A stretch of DNA of 64,000 nt from Micromonospora_H sonneratiae (GTDB taxonomy: Bacteria > Actinomycetota > Actinomycetes > Mycobacteriales > Micromonosporaceae): the NCBI RefSeq assembly GCF_042679305.1, contig NZ_JBHTMP010000037.1:10364-74363 (forward strand). The letters run 5' to 3'. Position numbers and translations under genes: made by a program. The notes beneath the pieces were generated by a model. That model saw only the letters and a program-made list of their open reading frames with translations, searched no databases and was not told the DNA's origin. Shown here in pieces: positions 8,396 through 17,285 of this stretch; the stretch's first letter is position 1, and each line of letters opens with the position of its first letter.

Positions 8396-9994
8396 ATGGG
8401 TGACGAACTGCCGACCCGGGCCGACGTGGTGATCGTCGGGTCCGGGCACAACGGTCTGGTGTCCGCGATCCTGCTGGCCCGCGCCGGGCTCGACGTGCTC
8501 GTACTGGAGGCGGCGGACGTGATCGGCGGGGCCACCCGCACCGAGCAGCCGTTCCCGAAGGTGCCGCAACTGAGCCACTCCACCGGTTCCTACCTGCTCG
8601 GTCTCATGCCACCGGAACTGATCCGCACCCTCGGCGTGGAGATCCCGGTGCTGCGCCGCGACCCGCACTACTTCCTGCCCACCCCCGGCGATGCCGGCTC
8701 GCCGTACCTGCTGATGGGTTCCGACCGGGCGGCGACCCGCGCCCAGCTGACGGCCTTCTTCTCCCCCGCCGACGTGGCCGCCGACGACGCCATGCAGGCC
8801 GAACTGGCCCAGCTGCGCGAGGACCTGGCCCCGGCCTGGCTGGCCGAGCCGCTGCCGGTCGAGGAGACCGCCGAGCGCTACCTTCGGCCCGACCTGCGAC
8901 AGACCTTCGTCGACCTGGTCCGCGGGTCGGTCGTCGACTACCTGGCCCGCTTCGACTTCCACTCCGAACTGCTGATCTCCATGTACGCCGTCACCGACGG
9001 CCTCTCCGGCCTCAACGCCGGACCGGACGACCCCGGCACCGGACACAACTTCCTGGTGCACAACATGTGCCGGCTCCCCGGTGCCGACGGCACCTGGATG
9101 ATCGCCGCCGGCGGGATGGGCACCGTCTCCCGGACCTTCGCCGACGCCGCCCGCGCCGCCGGGGCCAGAATCCTCACCGGTACGCCGGTCAGCGCGGTCA
9201 CCCTGGCCGGTGGCGCGGCCAGCGGAGTCGTACTGGCCGACGGACGGGAGGTCACGGCCGAGGTGGTGCTCGGCGCGTGTGACCCGTACCGGCTGCTGGA
9301 CCTGTTGCCCGACGGTGCGGCGCCGGCCGCGCTGACCACGCAGATGGCGGCGGCCCGCCGCCCCGGCACCACGCTCAAGCTCAACCTGGCACTGACCGAC
9401 CTGCCCCGCTTCTCCTGCCTGCCCCCGGACGCCCCGAGTCCGTTCGGCTCGACCATCCACCTGCTGCCCGGCTCGGCCTCCCTGGTCGGCGCGGGCGGCG
9501 GCGACTCGCCGATGTCGGCGCTGCGTGGGATGTGGGCCGACGTGCAGGCCGGCCGACTGCCTGACGAGCCGACCATCGAGTGGTACCTGCACACCACCGT
9601 CGACCCGTCGCTGCGGGACCCCGCCGGGCACCACTCGTCCGCCCTGTTCGTGCAGTCCGTGCCCTACGCGCTGAGTGGTACGACCTGGGCGGCGGCGCTG
9701 CCGTCCTACGTCGACCGGCTGCTGGCCATCTGCGAGCGGTACGCCCCGGGCACCGCCGACCTGGTCGCCGACGCGGTGCCACTGGCCCCGCCCGGGATCG
9801 AGGAGCACTTCGGCATCACCGGCGGACACATCCACCACGTCGACAACACGGTCTCGTTCACCGACCGGATGCCGTACGCCACCGGAATCGACGGGGTGTA
9901 CGCCGGCAGCGCCGGCTGCCACCCGGCCGGCAGCGTCATCGGAGCCGCCGGACACAACGCCGCCCGCCGGATCCTGGCCGACCTCGGCCGCTGA
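8396..9994 (+). CDS. FAD-dependent oxidoreductase of the phytoene desaturase-like family
   Basis: 532-aa flavoprotein with an N-terminal Rossmann motif (VVIVGSGHNGLVSAILLARAG, GSGHNG at 15-20), an acidic ribose-binding stretch VLEAADVIGGATRT, and a C-terminal FAD-binding end with YAGSAGCHPAGSVIGAAGHNAAR. It resembles the PYROXD2/CrtI group of amine-oxidase-fold enzymes. No carotenoid genes lie nearby, so a desaturase role is not supported by context. The ATG at 8396 lies 8 nt after TAGGCT (8382-8387), without a Shine-Dalgarno sequence; a leaderless or near-leaderless mRNA is possible. Confidence 0.87.
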   Translation: MGDELPTRADVVIVGSGHNGLVSAILLARAGLDVLVLEAADVIGGATRTEQPFPKVPQLSHSTGSYLLGLMPPELIRTLGVEIPVLRRDPHYFLPTPGDAGSPYLLMGSDRAATRAQLTAFFSPADVAADDAMQAELAQLREDLAPAWLAEPLPVEETAERYLRPDLRQTFVDLVRGSVVDYLARFDFHSELLISMYAVTDGLSGLNAGPDDPGTGHNFLVHNMCRLPGADGTWMIAAGGMGTVSRTFADAARAAGARILTGTPVSAVTLAGGAASGVVLADGREVTAEVVLGACDPYRLLDLLPDGAAPAALTTQMAAARRPGTTLKLNLALTDLPRFSCLPPDAPSPFGSTIHLLPGSASLVGAGGGDSPMSALRGMWADVQAGRLPDEPTIEWYLHTTVDPSLRDPAGHHSSALFVQSVPYALSGTTWAAALPSYVDRLLAICERYAPGTADLVADAVPLAPPGIEEHFGITGGHIHHVDNTVSFTDRMPYATGIDGVYAGSAGCHPAGSVIGAAGHNAARRILADLGR

Positions 9995-10154
9995 CCGACG
10001 CCCGCGGTGTGCCCGTTCGGCCGGTCAGCCGCCGGGGCAACGCGTGTCGCCGCCGTCTGTGCTCCACGCAGTAACCGGGGGCGGACTGCGGTGGCGGGGG
10101 CGGTGGTTGCAGGTCACGCACCGATCCGAGCGCGACGATCCACCGTACGGATAC

Positions 10155-10649
10155 TCAGTGCCGGTCCCGGACCTGCCAGAGGCTGTCGTCGACGCGTACC
10201 CGGGGCAGCCCGGGCACCGGCGCGGTGACCGTTTCGAGCAGGTACCGGTCGTCGTCGGCGTCCATTGTGGCCAACAGGTGGCTGCCATCGGGCAGGATCA
10301 GGGTCCAGAGCCCTGGCGGTTCCGTCTCCCCGAACAGCACGTACGCCGCGAACCGAGCGGCGAGCCGGACGGCGAATTCCCGGCGGCCGACCCGGTCGAC
10401 CAGATGGCCCTCGATCCCGACGCTGAAGTGCATCGCGAAATGACCACTGACCTCGCCATAGGTGCAGAACGCGGCGAACCTCGCGTCCGCCGGGGCGGTC
10501 GCGAGGGCTTCCGTGACCCGGTCAGCGTGGCCGACGAACAGTTCCTCGTCACCGAGCTCGAAGCAGTCCCGCAGGAACGCCCGTAGCTCGGCCTCGGGAA
10601 CATGACGGGACGACATCCCGTCGTAGCCGGTCGCCGCTGTCCGGGTCAC
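10155..10649 (-). CDS. Conserved-looking hypothetical protein, 164 aa
   Basis: Not recognised. The protein is soluble, acidic and without an obvious signal peptide; it starts with an N-terminal helix (VPEAELRAFLRDCFELGDEELFVGHADRV) and ends in a likely beta-rich part (LWTLILPDGSHLLATMDADDDRYLLETVT). The GTG at 10649 has TAGGA upstream; an ATG at 10616 is the alternative. It begins 8 nt after the stop of the Rieske/metallo-beta-lactamase gene and is probably co-transcribed with it. No function is proposed. Confidence 0.7.
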   Translation of the reverse strand: MTRTAATGYDGMSSRHVPEAELRAFLRDCFELGDEELFVGHADRVTEALATAPADARFAAFCTYGEVSGHFAMHFSVGIEGHLVDRVGRREFAVRLAARFAAYVLFGETEPPGLWTLILPDGSHLLATMDADDDRYLLETVTAPVPGLPRVRVDDSLWQVRDRH

Positions 10650-10657
10650 GGTGTGTC

Positions 10658-12226
10658 CTACGCGTCAGCTACCTCGCTGGGGGCGGGCTCGTCCGCCCGA
10701 CGGGAGCGCAGCTCGTGACCGACGCTGGTCAGGCACCGCCCGCTGGGCAGGTCGAACCGCCAGCCGTGCAGCTGGCAGGTGAGCTGGTCACCGTCGATAA
10801 CACCGAACCGGGTCAGGTCGGCCTTCAGGTGCGGGCAGCGCCGCTGGACGATCCAGTCACCGAGCTTGATGTCCTCGGCGTCCGGCTTCTGTTCGGCGTA
10901 CCAGCCCTCGGCGTACTGCAAGCGCTCCTGGGACAGGCACTTGAAGAACGCGTAGACGAACTCGTTGTACTGGCCGATCCGGGCCGCCGAGAACCGGCAG
11001 GAGAGGAAGAGCGAGTTGACCCAGTCGACCTCCTCGACGTGCAGCAGGTGCTCGACGAGCGCCCGCTCGGTACGGAACCGGTAGCGGACCTTCTCGTCGG
11101 CGTACGGCCGGACCTGCTTCTCCGGGAAGTCCACCACGATCGACTCGACCGACTCACCGTCGTAGCCGACCAGGTCGAACCGGACCGGACCGCCGACGCC
11201 CTTCGCCAGGTAGACGGACTCCTCGAGCAACGGCTCGATCCGCCGCTTCATCTCCTTGAGGACGTCGATCTCCGGGTGCCGCCAGGACGCCTTCTCCGCC
11301 TCGATGATCGGCTTCTTCCGCTCCCGCATCTCCTCCAGGTGGGCGACCTTGTTGGCGAAGAACTCGGCCACCGGCATCGGGTGCGTGGTTTCACAGCCGT
11401 CGGCTGTGATCTCGGAGACACTGCCGGGCAGCAGGACCACACCGTTGGTGCCGCCGACCTTGGCGTACTCGTCGAGGAAGACCTGCTGGTCGGGGAAGAT
11501 GTTGCCCTCGTCACCGTGGATGTCGTTGAACTGCCACAGCTCGTCGTCGAGGAAGCAGGGCGGTCCGGCGATCGGGAAGACGTGCGAGGCCTTCAGGTCG
11601 TTGATGTAGCGCCAGGTCCGGTCGAACTGCCGGTCCCGCTTCTGCTTGCCGAACGCCGTCTTCGCCGCCGTGGGCAGTTCGTAGACCATCGGGTACCAGA
11701 TCGCACCGGAGAACTGGAGCATGTGCGCGTGCACGTGCCCGAGCTCGGTGAAGACACTCAGGTCGGTGGGACGGGCGTCGTTCTGGTTGAGCAGGCGGAT
11801 ACCGTCGTGCTCGACCCACAGTGACGAGTCGCCGATCGGCCCGTCGGTCGGGCTGGTCAGCGCCTGGATCATCACCTTCAGGCCGCCGTCGAGTTCGACG
11901 ACCTCGTTGGTCTTGGTCCGCAGGAAGCTGGTGAAGCCCAACTCCCGCAGTTCGTCCTCCAGCTCGGAAGTCGGGTACTCCGGCAGCAGCACGGTCGCCT
12001 TCTTCGAGACGAACTGCTTGAGGTGCGCCGCATCGAAGTGGTCCCGGTGCAGGTGGGAGACGTACAGGTAGTCGGCCTGGCCGAGCGTCTCCCAGTCCAG
12101 CTGTGAATTGTCCGGGAATGGGAACCATGAAGCAAAATAAGCCGGGTTAACCCACGGGTCACAGAGAATGCTGCCCGCGGCTGTGTCGATCCGCATGCTC
12201 GCGTGTCCCGTACCGGTCAGTCGCAC
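10658..12226 (-). CDS. Metallo-beta-lactamase fold protein with C-terminal Rieske [2Fe-2S] domain
   Basis: 522-aa two-domain protein. The N-terminal half has the metallo-beta-lactamase motif HLHRDHFD (H58, H60, D62, H63). The C-terminus has Rieske ligands C464-P-H466 and C484-x2-H487 (CPH, CQLHGWRF). This combination resembles CMP-N-acetylneuraminate hydroxylase-like proteins, in which a Rieske centre feeds electrons to an oxygenase; here the substrate is unknown and no sialic-acid genes are nearby. The GTG start has AGGGGGA 7 nt upstream. Likely the first gene of a two-gene operon with the hypothetical protein gene at 10155. Confidence 0.88.
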   Translation of the reverse strand: MRLTGTGHASMRIDTAAGSILCDPWVNPAYFASWFPFPDNSQLDWETLGQADYLYVSHLHRDHFDAAHLKQFVSKKATVLLPEYPTSELEDELRELGFTSFLRTKTNEVVELDGGLKVMIQALTSPTDGPIGDSSLWVEHDGIRLLNQNDARPTDLSVFTELGHVHAHMLQFSGAIWYPMVYELPTAAKTAFGKQKRDRQFDRTWRYINDLKASHVFPIAGPPCFLDDELWQFNDIHGDEGNIFPDQQVFLDEYAKVGGTNGVVLLPGSVSEITADGCETTHPMPVAEFFANKVAHLEEMRERKKPIIEAEKASWRHPEIDVLKEMKRRIEPLLEESVYLAKGVGGPVRFDLVGYDGESVESIVVDFPEKQVRPYADEKVRYRFRTERALVEHLLHVEEVDWVNSLFLSCRFSAARIGQYNEFVYAFFKCLSQERLQYAEGWYAEQKPDAEDIKLGDWIVQRRCPHLKADLTRFGVIDGDQLTCQLHGWRFDLPSGRCLTSVGHELRSRRADEPAPSEVADA

Positions 12227-12405
12227 CGCACAGTCCCCCTAAACAGAAATTCGGGTGTACGCCAAAACGCTACCGGAGGGGGTGGGCCGCCCGACCCGCG
12301 ACGCCGGTAGTAAGCGGGACTACCGGTCGGTGGACCCTGCGTACCCCTCGCGACGAGGCGTGCCAGACTTAGCCGGAGATCCGATCGCGAGGGAAGGACC
12401 AGAAC

Positions 12406-12627
12406 GTGGCAGGAAGCGAGCCGGTAACGTCGCCAGACCAGCGCAAGCCGGGAAACCGCAAGGCGGGCCAGATCGGCGCAGTCGTCACCGCGGCGCTGCT
12501 GCTGCTCATGATGATCGGCAACCACGAGGGCAACGTCGAGAATATCTGGCTGATCGGGCTCGCCGTGGGGCTGCTGGGCATCGTGCTCGGCGACATCGTC
12601 CTACGCCGCAACGGGCTGCGCTCCTGA
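12406..12627 (+). CDS. DUF2631 small membrane protein
   Basis: 73-aa protein with a basic, hydrophilic N-terminus and two transmembrane helices on either side of the conserved GNHEGNVENIWLIG segment, matching the actinobacterial DUF2631 family. Function is unknown. The GTG start has GGAAGGA 7 nt upstream. A strong hairpin follows the stop codon. The gene faces the DivIVA-like gene. Confidence 0.88.
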   Translation: MAGSEPVTSPDQRKPGNRKAGQIGAVVTAALLLLMMIGNHEGNVENIWLIGLAVGLLGIVLGDIVLRRNGLRS

Positions 12628-12647
12628 GGGTCAGGCACCGAAACGTA

Positions 12648-12689
12648 GACAGGCCCGCTCCGGAACCTCGATTCCGGGGCGGGCCTGTC
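12648..12689. terminator. Hairpin terminator between convergent genes
   Basis: GACAGGCCCGC (12648-12658) pairs perfectly with GCGGGCCTGTC (12679-12689), and the inner bases extend the stem. There is no T-tract, as is usual for high-G+C actinobacteria. It lies between the DUF2631 gene and the convergent DivIVA-like gene and can serve both. Confidence 0.75.
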
Positions 12690-12709
12690 CATGTCCAAGG
12701 ATCTTGCGT

Positions 12710-14080
12710 TCAGCGCCGACGCTGAATGATGTCCTTCACTTCCTTGAGCGCCGCGTCGACCTCGGCCTCGAAGTAACCGCCGGGTACGAGCTCAAAGTCG
12801 ATCGTGTCGAGCTCGCCCGGGCTGACCGGCATGGGTCCCCGGCCGGTCATGCTGGCAAGGATGTCCTCGAACAACCGGTCGACCTGGTGCGGGTCATAGC
12901 CGCTGCCGAACCGGCGGACCTGGAAGGTACGGCGAATGTGGTCGACCCGCTCGACGTCGCCGCCGGCCCCCGACAGGGGCGGGCCACCAACCGGAGGCAG
13001 CCCACCGACCGGAGCCGGGGCACCCGCCGGTACGCCACCGAATGACGGTCCGGCCATGGGCGGCGGTCCAGCCATGGGCGGCGGTCCGGCCGGCGGCGGC
13101 ACGCCGTGCCCAGGATCCCGGCCCGGAGCACGCGGTTCACGATCCGGCAGTCGAATCTCGGTGGTCATCTCCGGCTTGCCGTGTCGACCGGGCTCGCGCC
13201 GATCGAAGTGGTCGTCCGGTTCGTAGTCGCCGCCGAAGCCACCCGGGCCACGAGCGTGCCCGGCCCCACGCGGGCCGTCGAAGTCGCCACGGGGCCGGTC
13301 GGGCCCGGGGCCGAACGGGGTCGTGGGCTGGTCGAATCCGCCGTAACGGGCCTCGGGCGGACCGGCCTGGGCCGGCATCTGGCGGGGCGGCATCGGCGGC
13401 GCGACCGGTGGCCTGCCGTAATCGTCGTCCCGCATCGGCGGACCGATGCGGTCCGGTGGGCCAGCGGGCCGACCGGGCGGCCCCATCCGCTCCGGCGGAC
13501 CCATCCGGTCCGGGTGTCCGCCCATGCGGTCCGGCGGACCCATCCGGTCCGGGTGTCCGCCCGGGTGATCCGGATGTCCACCCATGCGGTCCGGCGGACC
13601 CATCCGGTCCGGCGGACCGGCGGGCCGACCGGGTGGCCCCATCCGCTCCGGCGGACCCATCCGGTCCGGGTGTCCGCCCATGCGGTCCGGCGGACCCATC
13701 CGGTCGGGCGGACCCATGCGGTCCGCTGGACCCAGGCGGTCCGGCGGCCCCATGCGATCTTGAGCGCCCGTGCGGTCCGCCGGCACCGTACGCTCAGCCG
13801 AGCGCGGCTCCCCGCCACGGGCGGCGGCGCCCCCACCCCGCTCCTCCAACTCGGCGAGTTGCCGCTCGACCCGGTCCAGATGCAGGTCGACCTGCCACTC
13901 GTCGTATCCGTTGAAGCGGACCCGGAAAACTACGTCGTGAACCTCCTGGGAGGCGACGGGCGCGTCGACCGGTTCCCCGGCGAGGGTGGCCTCGACCCGG
14001 TCCAGGAAGTCGTCCACCTCATCGACCTTGTAGCCCCGGCGGAGCGCCTTACGCCGGAAACGCTGACCCTGACTCGCCAC
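12710..14080 (-). CDS. DivIVA-domain protein with long Gly/Pro/Met/Arg repeat linker
   Basis: 456-aa cytoplasmic protein with a DivIVA-type module at each end. Residues about 6-75 contain FRRKALRRGYKVDEVDDFLDRVE, and about 385-420 contain VRRFGSGYDPHQVDRLFEDIL. Between them lie roughly 300 residues of low complexity, with many tandem DRMGPP-like units (about 106-213) and later GPPPMAGPP repeats. DivIVA proteins mark curved membrane and organise polar growth in actinobacteria; the short modules and absence of a long coiled coil set this protein apart from canonical DivIVA/Wag31. Start ATG at 14080. It is followed by a shared terminator. Confidence 0.83.
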   Translation of the reverse strand: MASQGQRFRRKALRRGYKVDEVDDFLDRVEATLAGEPVDAPVASQEVHDVVFRVRFNGYDEWQVDLHLDRVERQLAELEERGGGAAARGGEPRSAERTVPADRTGAQDRMGPPDRLGPADRMGPPDRMGPPDRMGGHPDRMGPPERMGPPGRPAGPPDRMGPPDRMGGHPDHPGGHPDRMGPPDRMGGHPDRMGPPERMGPPGRPAGPPDRIGPPMRDDDYGRPPVAPPMPPRQMPAQAGPPEARYGGFDQPTTPFGPGPDRPRGDFDGPRGAGHARGPGGFGGDYEPDDHFDRREPGRHGKPEMTTEIRLPDREPRAPGRDPGHGVPPPAGPPPMAGPPPMAGPSFGGVPAGAPAPVGGLPPVGGPPLSGAGGDVERVDHIRRTFQVRRFGSGYDPHQVDRLFEDILASMTGRGPMPVSPGELDTIDFELVPGGYFEAEVDAALKEVKDIIQRRR

Positions 14081-14126
14081 TATGTCTCCTGGTTGGTTCG
14101 GTCGTCACGCCGTCCACGAGGCCCGT

Positions 14127-15263
14127 TCACGGTGCCTCCTCCGCTGCGGCCAGCTGACCACACGCGCCGTCGATCTCCCGGCCCCGGGTGTCCCGGACCG
14201 TGGTCGAGACCCCGGCCTCGCGCAAGCGCCGCACGAACTCCCGCTCAACCGGCTTCGGGCTGGCATCCCAGCGGCTGCCGGGCGTCGGGTTCAACGGGAT
14301 GAGATTCACATGGGCCAACCGACCGGCCAGCAATCGACCAAGCAGGTCGGCCCGCCACGGCTGGTCGTTCACATCTTTGATCATTGCGTACTCGATCGAC
14401 ACCCGACGCCCCGTGCGGGCGGCGTAGTCCCACGCCGCGTCCAGCACCTCGGCCACCTTCCAGCGCTGGTTGACGGGTACGAGTTCGTCGCGCAGGTCAT
14501 CGTCGGGGGCGTGCAGGGACAGCGCGAGTGTCACCGAGAGTCCCTCACCGGCCAACCGACGCATGGCCGGAACCAGGCCCACCGTGGACACGGTGATGTG
14601 GCGCTGAGACAGGCCGAGTCCCTCGGGCGCGGGTGCGCAGAGCCGTCGGATCGCCGCGATCACACGTGCGTAGTTGGCCAACGGCTCGCCCATGCCCATG
14701 AAGACGACGTGTGACAGGCGCGACGGCGAGCCCGCGACCGCCCCGGAGGCGGCCACGCCGGCCAGGTAGACCGCCTGGTCGATGATCTCCGCCGTGGAGA
14801 GGTTCCGGGTCAGGCCGGCCTGTCCGGTCGCGCAGAACGGACAGGCCATGCCGCAGCCGGCCTGGCTGGAGATACAGACGGTGACCCGATCGGGGTAGCC
14901 CATCAACACGCTCTCGACCAGCGAGTTGTCGTGCAGCCGCCAGAGGGCCTTACGGGTGGCACCGTCGTCGCAGACCATTTCCCGGACGGGTCGGAGCAGG
15001 GTCGGCAGGAGCGCCTCGGCCAACCGCTCACGGACCGCGGCCGGCAGGTCGGTCATCTGGGCCGGATCACGCACCAGGCGACCGAAATAGTGGGTGGACA
15101 CCTGCTTGGCACGAAATGCGGGCTCGCCCAACTCGGTGACCAGCTCCCGCCGACCCGACAGGTCGAGGTCGGCGAGGTGGCGAGGTGGCATCGACGCACG
15201 TGGCGAGGCGGCGGCTCCGGCAACGACGTCCGGACTGATCGGGATCACGGGCAGGCTTGTCAT
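14127..15263 (-). CDS. rlmN: Dual-specificity 23S rRNA/tRNA adenine-C2 methyltransferase RlmN
   Basis: 378-aa radical-SAM enzyme that methylates A2503 of 23S rRNA and A37 of some tRNAs. The radical-SAM cluster motif is C137-x3-C141-x2-C144 (CGMACPFC). HVVFMGMGEPLANY, ITVSTVGLVP and a C-terminal GACGQL cysteine fit the family. The ATG at 15263 gives the usual family length; in-frame upstream starts at 15308 and 15362 would add a non-conserved extension. It lies 116 nt downstream of cdsA on the same strand. Confidence 0.95.
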   Translation of the reverse strand: MTSLPVIPISPDVVAGAAASPRASMPPRHLADLDLSGRRELVTELGEPAFRAKQVSTHYFGRLVRDPAQMTDLPAAVRERLAEALLPTLLRPVREMVCDDGATRKALWRLHDNSLVESVLMGYPDRVTVCISSQAGCGMACPFCATGQAGLTRNLSTAEIIDQAVYLAGVAASGAVAGSPSRLSHVVFMGMGEPLANYARVIAAIRRLCAPAPEGLGLSQRHITVSTVGLVPAMRRLAGEGLSVTLALSLHAPDDDLRDELVPVNQRWKVAEVLDAAWDYAARTGRRVSIEYAMIKDVNDQPWRADLLGRLLAGRLAHVNLIPLNPTPGSRWDASPKPVEREFVRRLREAGVSTTVRDTRGREIDGACGQLAAAEEAP

Positions 15264-15379
15264 GGCCTGTCCAGTCTCCCACGTCCCCGCATCTGCGTAC
15301 CTGGCCATGGGGACCGACCCGGCTTGGCCCCTCGGGTCAATGTCCGGAAAGCGCGGCTCCACACGAACATCCTGTTAGA

Positions 15380-16678
15380 TCATCCCGTCGGAGCGAAGAT
15401 CGCCAGCAACAGATACGCGGTCGGCACCGCGAACAGGATCGAGTCCAACCGGTCCATGAGTCCGCCGTGCCCGGGCAACAGGTTGCTCATGTCCTTGATG
15501 CCCAGATCCCTCTTGATCATCGACTCGGCGAGGTCACCGAGTACCGCTGCGCCGGACACCGCCAGCCCGAACACGGCCCCCCACCAGGGGGCGACGTCGA
15601 GCAGGAGCCACAGCAGCAGGGCACTGCCGAGCGCAGCCGCGCCCACCGAACCACCGAAGCCCTCCCAGGACTTCTTCGGGCTGATCGACGGGGCCATCGG
15701 GTGCCTACCGAGGAACACCCCGGCGACGTAACCGCCGGTGTCGGAGAGCACCACCGCCACGAGCGTAACCATGATCCGCAGGGCACCGTCGGAAGGTGCC
15801 GCCAACATCGCGGCGAACCCACCCAGGAACGGCACGTAGACCGCGATCAGCGCGCTCGCGGTGAGGTCCCGCTGGAAGCCCGCCGGGCCGTCACTGAGTC
15901 GCCACACCATCGCCGACAGCACGGTGACCAGCAGTCCGAGGCTGAGCGCGTCCGGACCGGCCCACCAGGCCAGTCCGATCATCAGAACGCCGCCGGCCAG
16001 CAACGGCACCATCGGCGGGTTCGCACCGCTGCGCCGGATCGCCCGGATCATCTCCCAGGTGCCCACGCTGATCGCGATGGCGATCACGGCGAGGAACGCC
16101 GGCCGGTACAGGAACAGCGGCACCACGATGAGTACGCCGAGGCCGAGCCCCACCCCGATGGCTGCCGGCAGGTTCCGGCCGGCCCGCCCGGTACGCGGTG
16201 GCGTCGTCGCGGGTCGCGTCCGGCTGGCCCGGCGTCGCCCGCTGTGGGACCGGGGTGGCGTGCCCTCGTCCGCCGGGGCGAACTCCGGCCCCGTGCCCGG
16301 GGCGACCGGTTCGAGCAGCGGCGCGTCGACCGGCTCGATCACCTCGGTCAGGCCGGTGTCGTCACGCCCATCCTCGTTCCGGGGATACGTGGACGTCCCG
16401 TCGTCCGCATGTCGGCGGGACGACTCGTCCTGTTCTGGCCAGAAGGAGTGGCTGCCCGGGTCGGCGTAGCCGTTGTCCCGGCCAGCCGGGACGTCGTCCC
16501 GGTAACGTTCGCCGGAATCGTGGTGCGGATTGTCGGCATAGGCTTCGGGCGCGGCACCGGCGTGCCGCGCCCGAAGCCGAGTCTCATCGCTGCTGTCGTG
16601 CCACTGCCAGGCAGGTGGATCGTCTGGCGGCGGCCAGCCGCGAGGCTCGGCGCTGCCGTGGGGGTCGCGATATGACAT
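15380..16678 (-). CDS. cdsA: Phosphatidate cytidylyltransferase with long disordered N-terminus
   Basis: 432-aa membrane enzyme that makes CDP-diacylglycerol from phosphatidate and CTP, feeding phospholipid synthesis. The catalytic part starts near residue 165 and has about eight hydrophobic helices and the family signature SMIKRDLGIKDMSNLLPGHG followed by GLMDRLD. The first 165 residues are hydrophilic, rich in Asp, Arg and Pro, and look disordered. The ATG start overlaps the frr stop (TGATG), so the long extension is the form that is translationally coupled. Part of the pyrH-frr-cdsA unit. Confidence 0.95.
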   Translation of the reverse strand: MSYRDPHGSAEPRGWPPPDDPPAWQWHDSSDETRLRARHAGAAPEAYADNPHHDSGERYRDDVPAGRDNGYADPGSHSFWPEQDESSRRHADDGTSTYPRNEDGRDDTGLTEVIEPVDAPLLEPVAPGTGPEFAPADEGTPPRSHSGRRRASRTRPATTPPRTGRAGRNLPAAIGVGLGLGVLIVVPLFLYRPAFLAVIAIAISVGTWEMIRAIRRSGANPPMVPLLAGGVLMIGLAWWAGPDALSLGLLVTVLSAMVWRLSDGPAGFQRDLTASALIAVYVPFLGGFAAMLAAPSDGALRIMVTLVAVVLSDTGGYVAGVFLGRHPMAPSISPKKSWEGFGGSVGAAALGSALLLWLLLDVAPWWGAVFGLAVSGAAVLGDLAESMIKRDLGIKDMSNLLPGHGGLMDRLDSILFAVPTAYLLLAIFAPTG

Positions 16679-17235
16679 CAGACCTCAAGCAGCTCAGTTT
16701 CCTTGTGCTTCACCAGATCGTCCACGTTGGTTACGTACCGGTGGGTGAGGTCGTCGAGTTCCTTCTCGGCGCGGCGCCCGTCGTCCTCGCCGGCCTCGCC
16801 GTCCTTGACGATGCGGTCGAGTTCTTCCTTGGCCTTGCGCCGGATGTTGCGGATCGCGACCTTGGCTTCCTCGCCCTTGTGGCGAGCAATCTTGATCATG
16901 TCCCGGCGCCGCTCCTCGGTCATCTGCGGCAGCAGGATACGGAGCTGGTTACCCTCGTTGTTCGGATTGACACCGAGGTCGGAATCACGGATCGCCTTCT
17001 CCATGGCCGCCAGCTGTGAGGCGTCGTACGGCTTGATGAGCGCCATTCTCGGCTCCGGCACGCCGATCGACGCCATCTGGGTCAGCGGAGTGGGAGTGCC
17101 GTAGTAGTCAATGACGATCTTGGAGAACATCGCGGGGTGGGCACGGCCGGTACGGATCGCCCCGAACTCTTCCTTGGCGTGCTCGATCGCCCGGTCCATC
17201 TTCTCCTCGGCCTCGAGGAGCGTGTCGTCGATCAC
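16678..17235 (-). CDS. frr: Ribosome recycling factor
   Basis: 185-aa factor that, with EF-G, splits post-termination ribosomes. The sequence matches the family end to end: AIEHAKEEFGAIRTGRAHP, YYGTPTPLTQMASI, IRDSDLGVNPNNEGN, RLLLP-type segment RILLPQMTEERRRDM and NIRRKAKEEL. It lies 50 nt downstream of pyrH and overlaps cdsA by the TGATG. Confidence 0.98.
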   Translation of the reverse strand: MIDDTLLEAEEKMDRAIEHAKEEFGAIRTGRAHPAMFSKIVIDYYGTPTPLTQMASIGVPEPRMALIKPYDASQLAAMEKAIRDSDLGVNPNNEGNQLRILLPQMTEERRRDMIKIARHKGEEAKVAIRNIRRKAKEELDRIVKDGEAGEDDGRRAEKELDDLTHRYVTNVDDLVKHKETELLEV

Positions 17236-17285
17236 CTGTTCCGTCGCCTCCTTCTTTGTGCGTCGTTGTCGAAAAAGTCTTCAGT

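Noticed and set aside
10010..10150. Intergenic stretch checked for a tRNA gene
   Set aside because: No T-loop GTTCRA sequence, no acceptor pairing and no cloverleaf could be built.
13440..13760. Regular short repeats considered as a CRISPR array
   Set aside because: The repeats are in-frame codons of a DivIVA-domain protein, have no unique spacers, and no cas genes are near.
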